The notes under the pieces: generated by a model
Told to the model about the DNA's origin: nothing
Database searches by the model: none
What the model saw: only the letters and a program-made list of their open reading frames with translations
Made by a program: the position numbers and the translations under genes
Source of the DNA: an uncultured Rhizobiaceae group bacterium
GTDB lineage: Bacteria > Pseudomonadota > Alphaproteobacteria > Rhizobiales > Rhizobiaceae
NCBI GenBank assembly: GCA_937944075.1
Contig: CALDZZ010000062.1
Span: 1-16,667 of the forward strand
DNA: 16,667 nucleotides
Reading direction: 5' to 3'
Shown here: positions 1 through 7,467 of the stretch, one piece after another
Layout of the letters: every line of letters begins with the position of its first letter
How positions within the stretch are numbered: the stretch's first letter is position 1

Positions 1-843
1 AGTGTCAGTCCGGCTACGGTTACTTTTGGCAGGTTTTTTGTTCAGTCGCTTTTCCTGGGCGCGTTTGTAGGCTTTGCATGGGCCAAGGGTGCCCTGAAAT
101 ATGTCTTCTCCTGGGTGAATATATTGCGCGGAATGATCATGGGGCTTGCTGCCATGCTCTTTTTTACCGCTATCAAATACATGCCGTTAGCAGATGCGAT
201 TGCCGTTTTCTTTGTTGAACCCTTGATTGTGATGTTGATGTCTTCTGTGTTCCTTGGGGAAAAAGTGGGTTGGCGTCGCATCACTGCAGCCATCATCGGG
301 TTCGGTGGGTCCATTATCGTAATCAGGCCAAGCTATGAACTGTTTGGTGCGGTATCCCTTCTGCCGCTTTGTACTGCTTTCCTGTTCTCGATCTATCTGA
401 TCCTGACGCGTATCTCCGGTAGCAAGGAAGAACCCTTAATCATGCAATTTTATGCAGGAATCGGCGGTGTTATCATGTGTGGAGCGGTTTTGGCTGTCGG
501 GACGCCCTTGGGCTCGGTTGATTTTGGCCTGTCTTTGCCAACAACAAACCAGGCCTGGTCCTTGCTGTTGGGTATCGGGCTTTTTGCAGTCGCCTCGCAC
601 CTGTTGATCGTGATCGCCTTTACAATGGCGCCAGCTTCCATTCTCGCCCCGTTTCAATATGTTGAAATTGTAAGCGCCACCATTCTGGGTTATCTGATTT
701 TCAATGAATTCCCGGAACCAACACAATGGATTGGCATCGCTATCATCATTGGATCGGGTATTTATATTTTCATGCGAGAACAAAAGCTGGAACAGGAAGC
801 ATCTGTTGAGAAGTCGAGGGAAGAATTGTTAACCCCCCTTTAA
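1..843 (+). CDS. EamA/DMT-family transporter, 5' end outside window
   Basis: The reading frame is open from the first base, so this is the 3' part of a gene whose start lies upstream; an internal ATG at 115 is not the real start. The visible part is about 280 residues and strongly hydrophobic, with roughly nine membrane spans, basic loop residues and a charged tail (EQKLEQEASVEKSREE). Two halves end in similar hydrophobic blocks (IIGFGGSIIVIRPS and the later IIIGSGIYIFMREQ), each preceded by an F-x-x-P/E-P stretch, as in the duplicated EamA fold of drug/metabolite transporters. Such proteins sit in the inner membrane and export or import small metabolites; the substrate cannot be told from sequence. 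There is no clear terminator before the next gene, 79 bases downstream. Confidence 0.85.
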   Translation, partial: SVSPATVTFGRFFVQSLFLGAFVGFAWAKGALKYVFSWVNILRGMIMGLAAMLFFTAIKYMPLADAIAVFFVEPLIVMLMSSVFLGEKVGWRRITAAIIGFGGSIIVIRPSYELFGAVSLLPLCTAFLFSIYLILTRISGSKEEPLIMQFYAGIGGVIMCGAVLAVGTPLGSVDFGLSLPTTNQAWSLLLGIGLFAVASHLLIVIAFTMAPASILAPFQYVEIVSATILGYLIFNEFPEPTQWIGIAIIIGSGIYIFMREQKLEQEASVEKSREELLTPL

Positions 844-921
844 CCATACTCATTTGTTAAATATCAAAAGTCTTTTTCTATACTGCACCCCAATTAGGGG
901 ATATATAGAAAGAGATTACGG

Positions 922-1926
922 ATGGAATTTTCACATCACCTGGACAATAAAGAGCGCATTACAGACGAGGATGTTATCCGTTTTCGTCGTGACGTATTTC
1001 AAGACATGCTCGTATCAAGAGTTGAGGCTGAAGGCGTTTTTGCCCTAAACAACAAGATCAAGGATACCAGTAATGCCTGGAATGATTTCCTTGTTGAAGT
1101 GATGGTTGATTATTGTGTTAACCAGGCCAAGCCACAGGGCTATTTGAGCGAAAACAATGCAGACTGGCTTGTTTCCCAGATTACAAAAGACGGGCGTGTG
1201 GATACCAATTCAGAACTTGAACTCATCATTCGCGTGATTGAACGAGCCAAGGAAGTTCCTACACTGTTTTCAGCGTTTGCACTGGAGCAGGTCGCTGTTG
1301 CTGTCATTGAGGGAAATGAAACCTTGCTCAACAATGAACAGTTGAAGCCAGGCGTCATCGGAGCCGCAGAAGCAAACCTGCTTCGTCGTATTTTGTATGG
1401 CGTAGGGTCTGAAGGGCGTTTGTCGGTTTCAAAGGAAGAAGTTGAAGTACTCTTTGAATTAAATGACATGACGATAGAAGCTGAAAATCATCCTGAATGG
1501 ACAGATGTTTTCATCAAGGCTGTGGCCTGTCATCTAATGGCAGTCGATGGATTTCACGCAGTTGGCCGCAAGGAGGCGCTTCGTCGCGAGGCATGGCTGG
1601 ATGATACCGAAGTTGATGTTAGCGGCATGCTTGCAAAGACATTGTCCTCTGTTGGTGACCTGATGAAGAGCGGCAGCATATTTGGTGGTGCCTTGCGCAC
1701 TGGCTCGGATATCATGGACGAAGCCTGGAGAGCGCGTAACGAGGAAATGGAAATCAACGAGGCGCATACAAGCGTTATTGATGAAAACGAGAGCCATTGG
1801 TTGGTTGATAGGATTGGGCGCGATGGAGTGATTCATGAAAATGAAAAAGCACTGTTGAACTATCTCAAGCAGGAGAGCCCGGACATCCATCAATCGCTTA
1901 AACCATTGCTTGATAAAGTTGCTTGA
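922..1926 (+). CDS. Uncharacterised TerB-like repeat protein
   Basis: A 334-residue, acidic, soluble-looking protein with no signal peptide or membrane span. The start ATG follows AGAAAGAG at a plausible ribosome-binding distance. A block of about 33 residues occurs three times: residues 72-105 (GYLSENNADWLVSQI, then DGRVDTNSELELI), 143-180 (GVIGAAEANLLRRIL, then EGRLSVSKEEVEVL) and 283-317 (SVIDENESHWLVDRI, then DGVIHENEKALLNYL). A weaker version is near residue 35 (EAEGVFALNN). Each half-unit has the form (D/E)G-x-(V/I/L)-x-x-x-E followed by an amphipathic helix. This is the signature of TerB-type helical domains, which carry acidic, possibly metal-binding, loops. Residues 235-265 are Gly/Ser-rich and may be a linker. 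TerB relatives are linked to tellurite and stress responses at the membrane, but no ter gene is nearby. I would not assign a function beyond 'TerB-like'. Confidence 0.8.
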   Translation: MEFSHHLDNKERITDEDVIRFRRDVFQDMLVSRVEAEGVFALNNKIKDTSNAWNDFLVEVMVDYCVNQAKPQGYLSENNADWLVSQITKDGRVDTNSELELIIRVIERAKEVPTLFSAFALEQVAVAVIEGNETLLNNEQLKPGVIGAAEANLLRRILYGVGSEGRLSVSKEEVEVLFELNDMTIEAENHPEWTDVFIKAVACHLMAVDGFHAVGRKEALRREAWLDDTEVDVSGMLAKTLSSVGDLMKSGSIFGGALRTGSDIMDEAWRARNEEMEINEAHTSVIDENESHWLVDRIGRDGVIHENEKALLNYLKQESPDIHQSLKPLLDKVA

Positions 1927-1953
1927 TGTGATTCAAAAGACTCAACAAATTAT

Positions 1954-1981
1954 AAGGCGTTGCTCGGCAGCGCCTTTTTTA
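1954..1981 (+). terminator. Intrinsic terminator after the TerB-like gene
   Basis: An AAGGCG arm (1954-1959) pairs perfectly with CGCCTT (1971-1976). The stem continues as TGC/GCA across one T-G wobble around a TCG loop. A run of T follows on the plus strand, overlapping the lipB stop codon on the other strand. It begins 28 bases after the upstream stop. On the minus strand the following bases are ATAATTTG, so it would be a poor terminator for lipB. Confidence 0.85.
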
Positions 1982-2698
1982 TTGGGACTTTCCAAACAGC
2001 TTTTCGAATTCCTGTTTGAGGGCAATGTCCAGGTCTTCCATGGTAACGGGCAACCCCAAGTCCACAAGGCTGGTGATGCCGTGGCCTTCAACACCGCAAG
2101 GAATGATGCCTTCATAATGTGAAAGATCCGGTTCCACATTGATCGAAATGCCGTGGAACGTTACCCATTTTCGAACGCGAATTCCAATTGCAGCAATCTT
2201 ATCTTCGCGCGGGGTGCCATCGGGAAGCGCAGGTTTTTCCGGTCGCTTTACCCAGACCCCAACACGGTCTTCACGTCGTTCACCCTTGATGTTGAAATGG
2301 TCAAGTGTATTGATAATCCACTGTTCAAGCGTTGCCACGTAAAGGCGCAAATCCTGTTTGCGCTTGTTAAGGTCCAGCATGACATAGCAAATCCTTTGCC
2401 CAGGTCCGTGATAGGTATGTTCACCTCCGCGACCTGTTTTATGAACTGGAAGCGCATTGTTTAAAAGATGCTCATCAGAGGCGCTGGTGCCTGCAGTAAA
2501 AAGAGGTGGATGCTCAACAAGCCATACGCGCTCTTGGGCGTGACCAATGGCAATAGCACCAGCAAGCCGCTCCATTTCCGATATTGCCTTATCGTAATCC
2601 AAAAGCCCGTTCTCGATTACCCATTCTACAGAAGCGGAATCAGAAAACATGCCCTCAGTAGAGAGGCTTTCACGGTGAGGGTTTGCGCGCTTTGTCAT
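1979..2698 (-). CDS. lipB: Octanoyl-[acyl-carrier-protein]:protein N-octanoyltransferase
   Basis: LipB moves the octanoyl group from acyl-carrier protein to the lipoyl-domain lysine of pyruvate and 2-oxoglutarate dehydrogenases and the glycine-cleavage H protein. This is the first step of protein lipoylation, in the cytoplasm. Family hallmarks are visible: VWLVEHPPLFTAG (58-70), the substrate-pocket motif RGGEHTYHGPGQ (90-101), the catalytic lysine in DKIAAIGIRVRKWVTFHGI (K167) and the catalytic cysteine in IIPCGVEGHGITSL (C201). Length (239) is a little above the usual 210-230, so the true start may be the internal ATG at residue 17 (2650), which has GAGGG just upstream. The ATG at 2698 has no clear ribosome-binding site. 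The gene lies 33 bases downstream of a tRNA-Leu on the same strand and may share its transcript. No lipA is in the window. Confidence 0.96.
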   Translation of the reverse strand: MTKRANPHRESLSTEGMFSDSASVEWVIENGLLDYDKAISEMERLAGAIAIGHAQERVWLVEHPPLFTAGTSASDEHLLNNALPVHKTGRGGEHTYHGPGQRICYVMLDLNKRKQDLRLYVATLEQWIINTLDHFNIKGERREDRVGVWVKRPEKPALPDGTPREDKIAAIGIRVRKWVTFHGISINVEPDLSHYEGIIPCGVEGHGITSLVDLGLPVTMEDLDIALKQEFEKLFGKSQ

Positions 2699-2731
2699 GA
2701 AAATCTATGATTTCAATCATTCTGAAAAATT

Positions 2732-2818
2732 TGGTGCGGCCAAGAAGACTCGAACTTCCACGGGTTTTACCCCACAGCGACCTCAACGCTGCGCGTCTAC
2801 CAATTCCGCCATGGCCGC
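2732..2818 (-). tRNA. tRNA-Leu (anticodon GAG)
   Basis: On the minus strand the acceptor arm GCGGCCA (2818-2812) pairs with TGGCCGC (2742-2736), followed by discriminator A and an encoded CCA. The anticodon stem CAGCG/CGCTG closes a TTGAGGT loop, giving anticodon GAG. A long variable arm (GGGG..CCC) marks a class II tRNA, and the T loop is TTCGAGT. The A discriminator and long variable arm fit leucine, which reads CUC and CUU codons. Confidence 0.96.
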
Positions 2819-3048
2819 GTACCCGGTAGGTTGAACTTGTCAACTCGAGCGATGTAACAAATCAGGGGAATGGAAACAAGTTAAATCACACAAAGGCCTG
2901 GATTAATTTTGGTTGGACTACACGACACAAGGGGCGGCTTCCAGCATTGTTAGCATGATTATATGAAAGCAAGGCAGCGTTTTAATACATAAGCCTTCGC
3001 CATCGCAAAAATCTGCGTTATATGATGGTCTAAAGAAAGTATCCACTC

Positions 3049-4374
3049 ATGCCCTTGAAACGATCAAAATCCTATTTGTCAAATGTAAGCCCGGCAAAAG
3101 TTCTTTTGTTCGGGTATTTGTCATACGTAGCTGTTGGTTGGGTCTTGCTTTCGCTACCCTTTTCCCAAGCCATGCCGGTGGCCTCGCTTGATAACTTGTT
3201 CATTGTCACTTCTGCTGTGTCAACAACAGGCCTTGTGACTGTTGACCCTGGCCAGAGCTACAGTTTTATTGGCCAGCTTGTCATTCTGGTTCTCATTCAA
3301 CTGGGCGGCATCGGTTACATGACCTTTGGCTCGTTTATTATTCTTTCAACCCGTCACAAGATGTCTTCGTTAAGGAGCGAGGTAAGTCGCAAGGCTTTTG
3401 CACTGCCGAGTGATTTCAGGATTGCCAGATTCATCAGGCTGGTCATAACCTTTACCCTGATAACAGAATTGATCGGCGCCATTTTGCTCTATGCAATATT
3501 CAGCTACAACAATGAGGATAATGCTATTTGGCTCGCCATCTTTCATAGTATTTCTGCCTTCTGTACAGCGGGTTTCAGCTTGTTCAGCAACAGTTTTGAA
3601 AGCTATGCGGATAATGTGTATTTAAATCTTGTGATCGCAACCCTTAGTTACCTTGGCGCAATTGGCTTTATTGTGATGGTCGATGTCTGGCATTTGCTGA
3701 CGGGTAAGAGCAGGTATCTGCATTTTGCTAGCAAGGTCATATTGGAAATTACCTTTTGGTTTTCGCTGGTTGGCACAATTTTGTTTTTTGTCATGGAGCC
3801 TTCCATACAGGCCTTGCCAAATTGGGAGCGGCTGCTGGCTTCATTCTTCCAGGTCATGACGGCAGGTACGACCGTTGGGTTTAACACAATACCCATCGGT
3901 GCCTTGTCTGCTTCTATTATCATGTTTCTTTACATGCTTATGATTTTTGGCGCTTCGCCATCGGGAACTGGCGGAGGCTTGAAGTCCACGACCCTGGCAG
4001 CGCTGATTGGGCTCATGCGAAGCGTTTTGAAGGGCAGGGACAAAATACGATATCAAAAGCGAGAGATTTCTGCAGACAGACTGCAATTGGCAACTGCGGC
4101 CTTCACTTTTTACATGGGTGTTTTGTTTCTTGCCATGATCCTTTTGCTTTCAACCGAAGAGGCGGCATTGGAAATCATTCTATTCGAAGCCATCTCTGCA
4201 CTGGGAACCGTGGGGTTAAGCATGGGACTTACGGGCGATCTCACAAACCTTGGAAAGCTTATCATCATCGTGCTGATGTTCATGGGGCGGGTGGGTATCT
4301 TGACCTTTGGTATTGCTGTCTCCACGCATGATGAAACCAGAGAAGAGGAAAAGGACAATGATCTTGTTTTGTAA
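3049..4374 (+). CDS. Potassium uptake channel subunit, KtrB/TrkH family
   Basis: An inner-membrane protein of the K+ transporter superfamily with four channel-like repeats. Each repeat carries a selectivity-filter glycine: STTGLVT (58-64), FCTAGFS (171-177), AGTTVGFNT (272-280) and LGTVGLSMG (385-393). The intramembrane gate loop after the third filter reads GASPSGTGGGLKSTT (301-315), and the arginine that plugs the pore in KtrB is present in MGRVG (R414). The 441-residue length and lack of an N-terminal extension fit KtrB better than TrkH. The family normally needs a cytoplasmic nucleotide-binding partner (KtrA/TrkA), which is not in the window. The ribosome-binding site AAAGAAAG (3032-3039) is weak. 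No clear terminator follows. Confidence 0.95.
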   Translation: MPLKRSKSYLSNVSPAKVLLFGYLSYVAVGWVLLSLPFSQAMPVASLDNLFIVTSAVSTTGLVTVDPGQSYSFIGQLVILVLIQLGGIGYMTFGSFIILSTRHKMSSLRSEVSRKAFALPSDFRIARFIRLVITFTLITELIGAILLYAIFSYNNEDNAIWLAIFHSISAFCTAGFSLFSNSFESYADNVYLNLVIATLSYLGAIGFIVMVDVWHLLTGKSRYLHFASKVILEITFWFSLVGTILFFVMEPSIQALPNWERLLASFFQVMTAGTTVGFNTIPIGALSASIIMFLYMLMIFGASPSGTGGGLKSTTLAALIGLMRSVLKGRDKIRYQKREISADRLQLATAAFTFYMGVLFLAMILLLSTEEAALEIILFEAISALGTVGLSMGLTGDLTNLGKLIIIVLMFMGRVGILTFGIAVSTHDETREEEKDNDLVL

Positions 4375-4381
4375 AAGACGG

Positions 4382-4492
4382 CTACGCCAGTTTCCCCTTG
4401 TAACTGCGCACCAAACCGCGTAGAAGCACCGCAGATTATTAAACTCTGGCGATTGTTTCTTGTGGCGCCAGACGGGACAGGTTCTGCACCCG
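4382..4492 (+). promoter_or_regulatory. Structured region of three hairpins upstream of typA
   Basis: The 139-base gap between the potassium channel gene and typA holds three stems. Hairpin 1: CTACGC (4382-4387) pairs with GCGTAG (4418-4423) and encloses CAGTT/AACTG (4388-4392 with 4402-4406). Hairpin 2: TCTGGCG (4445-4451) pairs with CGCCAGA (4466-4472). Hairpin 3 follows directly: CGGG (4473-4476) with CCCG (4489-4492), enclosing CAG/CTG around a GTT loop. The typA Shine-Dalgarno AGG (4503-4505) is just beyond. None has a T tract, so they do not look like terminators. I infer a structured 5' leader or a small RNA; no known RNA family was recognised. Confidence 0.4.
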
Positions 4493-4513
4493 CAACCCTA
4501 TCAGGTATTCCTT

Positions 4514-6337
4514 ATGACACTCCGTAATATCGCGATTATCGCGCACGTTGACCATGGCAAAACTACACTTATCGATGTGCTTTTGAAGCAATCTGGCACA
4601 TTCCGCGAAAACCAGCAGGTTGACGAACGTGCAATGGATTCAAACGACCTTGAAAAAGAGCGTGGCATTACCATTCTCGCTAAAGTTACTTCAATTCAGT
4701 GGAAGGGAGATCGCATCAACATTGTGGATACCCCTGGACACGCGGATTTTGGTGGCGAAGTTGAACGTATCCTGAACATGGTAGATGGCGTTATCATTCT
4801 GGTAGATGCTGCTGAAGGTCCGATGCCGCAAACCAAATTTGTGTTGGCAAAAGCCCTGAAGCTTGGGCTCAAGCCGATTGTGGCAATCAACAAAATCGAC
4901 AAGCCTGACGGGCGTCCAGATTGGGTGCTGGATGAAGTTTTCGATCTCTTCGGCATTCTTGAAGCCAATGAAGAACAACTGGATTTCCATGTTCTTTATG
5001 GTTCTGCCAAGGAAGGCTGGATGGCCATGGAAGCTGATGGCCCCAAGGAAGACATGGCACCCTTGCTTGATCTTGTCATGAGTCACGTTCCTGAGCCTGC
5101 AGTGGAAGAGGGCGATTTCAGAATGCTAGCTACCACCATTGAAGCGAACCCGTATCTGGGGCGTATTCTTACCGGTAAAATTACCTCTGGTATTGCAATC
5201 CCCAACCAGGCCATTCACGCGCTTGATCAAGATGGCAAGATTGTAGAGCAGGGACGCATCACGCAGGTACTTTCCTTTGAAGGACTTGAGCGCAAGCCGG
5301 TTGAAAAGGCACAGGCTGGCGACATCGTATCCATCGCAGGTCTGGCTAAGGCGACTGTGGCCGATACGCTAGTAAGCCCAGGCATCAAGGAGCCAATTGA
5401 GGCTCAGCCAATTGACCCACCAACCCTTTCAATGACATTTCGCGTAAACGACGGGCCATTGGCTGGCCGTGAAGGTGACAAGGTGCAAAGCCGTGTCATT
5501 CGTGACCGCCTGATGAAAGAGGCTGAAGGCAATGTGGCTCTAAAGGTCACACAGGTTGAAGGCACGGATGCCTATGAAGTTGCCGGACGCGGTGAATTGC
5601 AACTTGCCATTCTGATTGAAACCATGCGTCGAGAAGGCTTCGAGCTGACTGTTGGTCGCCCACGTGTTCTCATGACTAAGGATGAAAATGGCGTCAAAAC
5701 AGAGCCTGTTGAAGAAGCAATCATTGATGTGGATGAAGAGTTTTCTGGCGCAGTGGTTGAAAAACTAAGCCAGAGACGTGCAGACCTTGTCGAGATGAAA
5801 CCATCAGGTGGCGGCCGTGTTCGCCTTGTTTTTCACGCACCGACGCGTGGCTTGATCGGATATTTGTCAGAATTGATGACGGATACTCGCGGCACTGCAA
5901 TTTTCAACCGTACGTTCCTTGAGTATCAACCTTACCGGGGCGACATTGAGCAAAGACATACCGGAGCCCTGATTTCCAATGGGGACGGTCAGGCAGTTGC
6001 CTTTGCCATGTTTAATCTGGAAGATCGTGGTCCAATGATGATACACCCTGGTGACAAGGTCTATCAGGGCATGATCATCGGCGAACACTCGCGCGGCAAT
6101 GATCTTGAAGTCAATGTACTAAAAGGCAAGCAACTGACGAACATGCGTTCATCAGGCAAGGATGAGGCGGTGAAAATAACACCACCCATCAATATGACTC
6201 TTGAGAAGTCACTCGCTTACATTACAGATGAAGAGCTGGTTGAGGTTACACCGGAAAACATTCGTCTAAGAAAACGAATTCTTGATCCCATCGAGCGCAA
6301 GAGACAAATGCGTGCAGCACAGTCTGCTGCTGACTAA
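4514..6337 (+). CDS. typA: Ribosome-associated translational GTPase TypA/BipA
   Basis: TypA (BipA) is an EF-G-like GTPase that binds 70S ribosomes and supports 50S assembly and growth in cold or stress. The frame extends to 4460, but homology begins at ATG 4514 (MTLRNIAIIAHVDHGKTT), which has AGG 8 bases upstream; this gives 607 residues, the normal family length. GTPase motifs are G1 AHVDHGKT (10-17), G2 around RGITI (50-54), G3 DTPGH (72-76), G4 NKID (126-129) and G5 GSAK. The elongation-factor domain 2 follows, then EF-G-like domains with GRGELQLAILIETMRREGFEL and RGLIGYLSELMTDTRG. The C-terminal TypA-specific domain contains the GEHSRGNDLEVN block. The protein appears complete and ordinary. 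It is expressed alone, followed by a convergent mipZ. Confidence 0.97.
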   Translation: MTLRNIAIIAHVDHGKTTLIDVLLKQSGTFRENQQVDERAMDSNDLEKERGITILAKVTSIQWKGDRINIVDTPGHADFGGEVERILNMVDGVIILVDAAEGPMPQTKFVLAKALKLGLKPIVAINKIDKPDGRPDWVLDEVFDLFGILEANEEQLDFHVLYGSAKEGWMAMEADGPKEDMAPLLDLVMSHVPEPAVEEGDFRMLATTIEANPYLGRILTGKITSGIAIPNQAIHALDQDGKIVEQGRITQVLSFEGLERKPVEKAQAGDIVSIAGLAKATVADTLVSPGIKEPIEAQPIDPPTLSMTFRVNDGPLAGREGDKVQSRVIRDRLMKEAEGNVALKVTQVEGTDAYEVAGRGELQLAILIETMRREGFELTVGRPRVLMTKDENGVKTEPVEEAIIDVDEEFSGAVVEKLSQRRADLVEMKPSGGGRVRLVFHAPTRGLIGYLSELMTDTRGTAIFNRTFLEYQPYRGDIEQRHTGALISNGDGQAVAFAMFNLEDRGPMMIHPGDKVYQGMIIGEHSRGNDLEVNVLKGKQLTNMRSSGKDEAVKITPPINMTLEKSLAYITDEELVEVTPENIRLRKRILDPIERKRQMRAAQSAAD

Positions 6338-6344
6338 TCGCGTT

Positions 6345-6384
6345 GATAAGCAGTTTGCTTGATGCTCGAGAAGACTGCTCTATC
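6345..6384. terminator. Possible hairpin between convergent typA and mipZ
   Basis: GATA-AGCAGT (6345-6354) pairs with ACTGCT-C-TATC (6374-6384), with one bulged base and a 19-base loop. It sits in the 63-base gap between the stop codons of two convergent genes, where a shared terminator is expected. There is no T run on either strand, so termination is only inferred from position. Confidence 0.3.
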
Positions 6385-6400
6385 AGCTTCTTGGAACAGT

Positions 6401-7327
6401 TTAAAGACCAAGCGTATCTTCAGGTATCTTGCTTGAGCAGGGGCTTTTATAGCCGTTGAGGCTCTTCGATGGTTTGTCGATAAGCGCCTTGTTAGGCAGC
6501 TTTAACAGTTTCAAAAGAAGCCGGATTTCCTGACGTGCCGAGAGATAAGAGGTCGTTCCCTTTTTGCTTGGTATCAAAGTCTCAAGATTATCAAGCGCAG
6601 TCAGCCCTTTTGGAAAAAGCTCTCTAAAAATTACGCGTTCGGAAATTCCGTCCGCCAGCCTGCAACCAACCTGCATCGCAAGGTTTTGCAAGCTGTGATA
6701 CATGCTTTCCTTGTTCCGCGAAGAAATTTGGGTAAGGCGGTTACGCACTACAATCCAGTCAAGCAGGGTATTGTCTACCATACGCCTCTGCCTGCGTGCT
6801 TCCCGGACTGTGCGGGCATAATGAGACAACTCATCCACATTTCCTGTCTCGGGATCAATATGTCCAAGTACGTCAAAGTCCACATAAGAATCATTAAGTG
6901 GGGTTATAAGCGTGTCGGCAATCGAATGCGCCATTCTCATGAGGTAGGCATCATAACCGGGTGTATCAATAAGAATGAAATCATGAGAGCTTTGTATCTT
7001 TGTAATAATTCCCAGCAGATTGTTCAGCTCATTGTTTTCCTGATCGGAAACATAGTCAGAGAAATCTTTTTTCACGATGTAATGGTTTGGAAGGGAAAGC
7101 TTCAAACCATGTCGTCTGGAGTAATTTTCACGATTACCGATATATCTGGAAAAACTCTGTTGGCGCATATCAAGGTCAATCGTTGCGACGCTGTAGCCGG
7201 CATTTAAAAGTGCAACCGCCAAATGCATGATAGTAGTGGTCTTGCCGGATCCACCTTTCTCATTACCACAGACTATAACATGAGCCTGATGCGGTTTTTT
7301 ACTTTTGGAATTGTTTACGCTGTACAT
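6401..7327 (-). CDS. mipZ: Division-plane positioning ParA-family ATPase MipZ
   Basis: MipZ is the alphaproteobacterial ParA/MinD relative that binds ParB near chromosome origins, forms a gradient and blocks FtsZ assembly away from mid-cell. This protein shows the deviant Walker A motif KGGSGKTT (24-31) in the MipZ context HVIVCGNEKGG, followed by DLDMRQQSFSRY (51-62). Walker B is FILIDTPG (117-124), and MipZ-specific blocks TPLNDSYVDFDVLG, DWIVVRNRL and RVIFRELFPKGLT are clear. Length is 308, against about 275 for Caulobacter MipZ. The excess is about 14 polar residues at the N terminus and a basic, Ser/Pro/Lys-rich tail of about 30 residues after the last conserved helix. The start ATG has no good ribosome-binding site at normal distance (AAGGGAAG is about 21 bases away). 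No parA/parB pair is in the window. Confidence 0.93.
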   Translation of the reverse strand: MYSVNNSKSKKPHQAHVIVCGNEKGGSGKTTTIMHLAVALLNAGYSVATIDLDMRQQSFSRYIGNRENYSRRHGLKLSLPNHYIVKKDFSDYVSDQENNELNNLLGIITKIQSSHDFILIDTPGYDAYLMRMAHSIADTLITPLNDSYVDFDVLGHIDPETGNVDELSHYARTVREARRQRRMVDNTLLDWIVVRNRLTQISSRNKESMYHSLQNLAMQVGCRLADGISERVIFRELFPKGLTALDNLETLIPSKKGTTSYLSARQEIRLLLKLLKLPNKALIDKPSKSLNGYKSPCSSKIPEDTLGL

Positions 7328-7420
7328 GATCTGCCCGAAGATAATTCTTCCCTTAAGGTAAACTATCGTTCAGCTTTGGCTTCAATACAAGACTGCTTGA
7401 CTACCTACGTATAAAGTGAA

Positions 7421-7435
7421 TTAGTTTAAGGTTAA
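7421..7435 (-). promoter_or_regulatory. Weak CtrA-like site upstream of mipZ
   Basis: On the minus strand the bases read TTAA-N7-CTAA, one mismatch from the CtrA consensus TTAA-N7-TTAA, about 95 bases before the mipZ start. The surrounding 7411-7490 region is very AT-rich, so a chance match is likely. I list it because MipZ is a cell-cycle protein and CtrA is the usual alphaproteobacterial cell-cycle regulator. Confidence 0.2.
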
Positions 7436-7467
7436 TTGTAAAGTGCAATAAATATCAATATTTTATA

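Noticed and set aside
436..783. 115-codon minus-strand frame opposite the first EamA gene.
   Set aside because: Shadow of a conserved membrane protein, with a product of low complexity and no recognisable motif.
854..1048. 64-codon plus-strand frame overlapping the start of the TerB-like gene.
   Set aside because: No ribosome-binding site, and most of it overlaps a longer, better-supported frame.
2153..2464. 103-codon plus-strand frame opposite lipB.
   Set aside because: Antisense to conserved lipB catalytic regions; a shadow frame.
2838..2843. TTGACA on the minus strand upstream of tRNA-Leu, a perfect -35 hexamer.
   Set aside because: It is only 20 bases from the tRNA 5' end, so transcription would begin inside the tRNA. 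It is part of a small GTTGA/TCAAC inverted repeat instead.
4460..4513. 18-codon N-terminal extension of TypA.
   Set aside because: It falls in the hairpin region, lacks homology and lacks a ribosome-binding site. ATG 4514 fits both.
6686..7207. 173-codon open frame on the plus strand opposite mipZ.
   Set aside because: It is entirely antisense to a clearly conserved MipZ sequence, and its product resembles no family I recognise.
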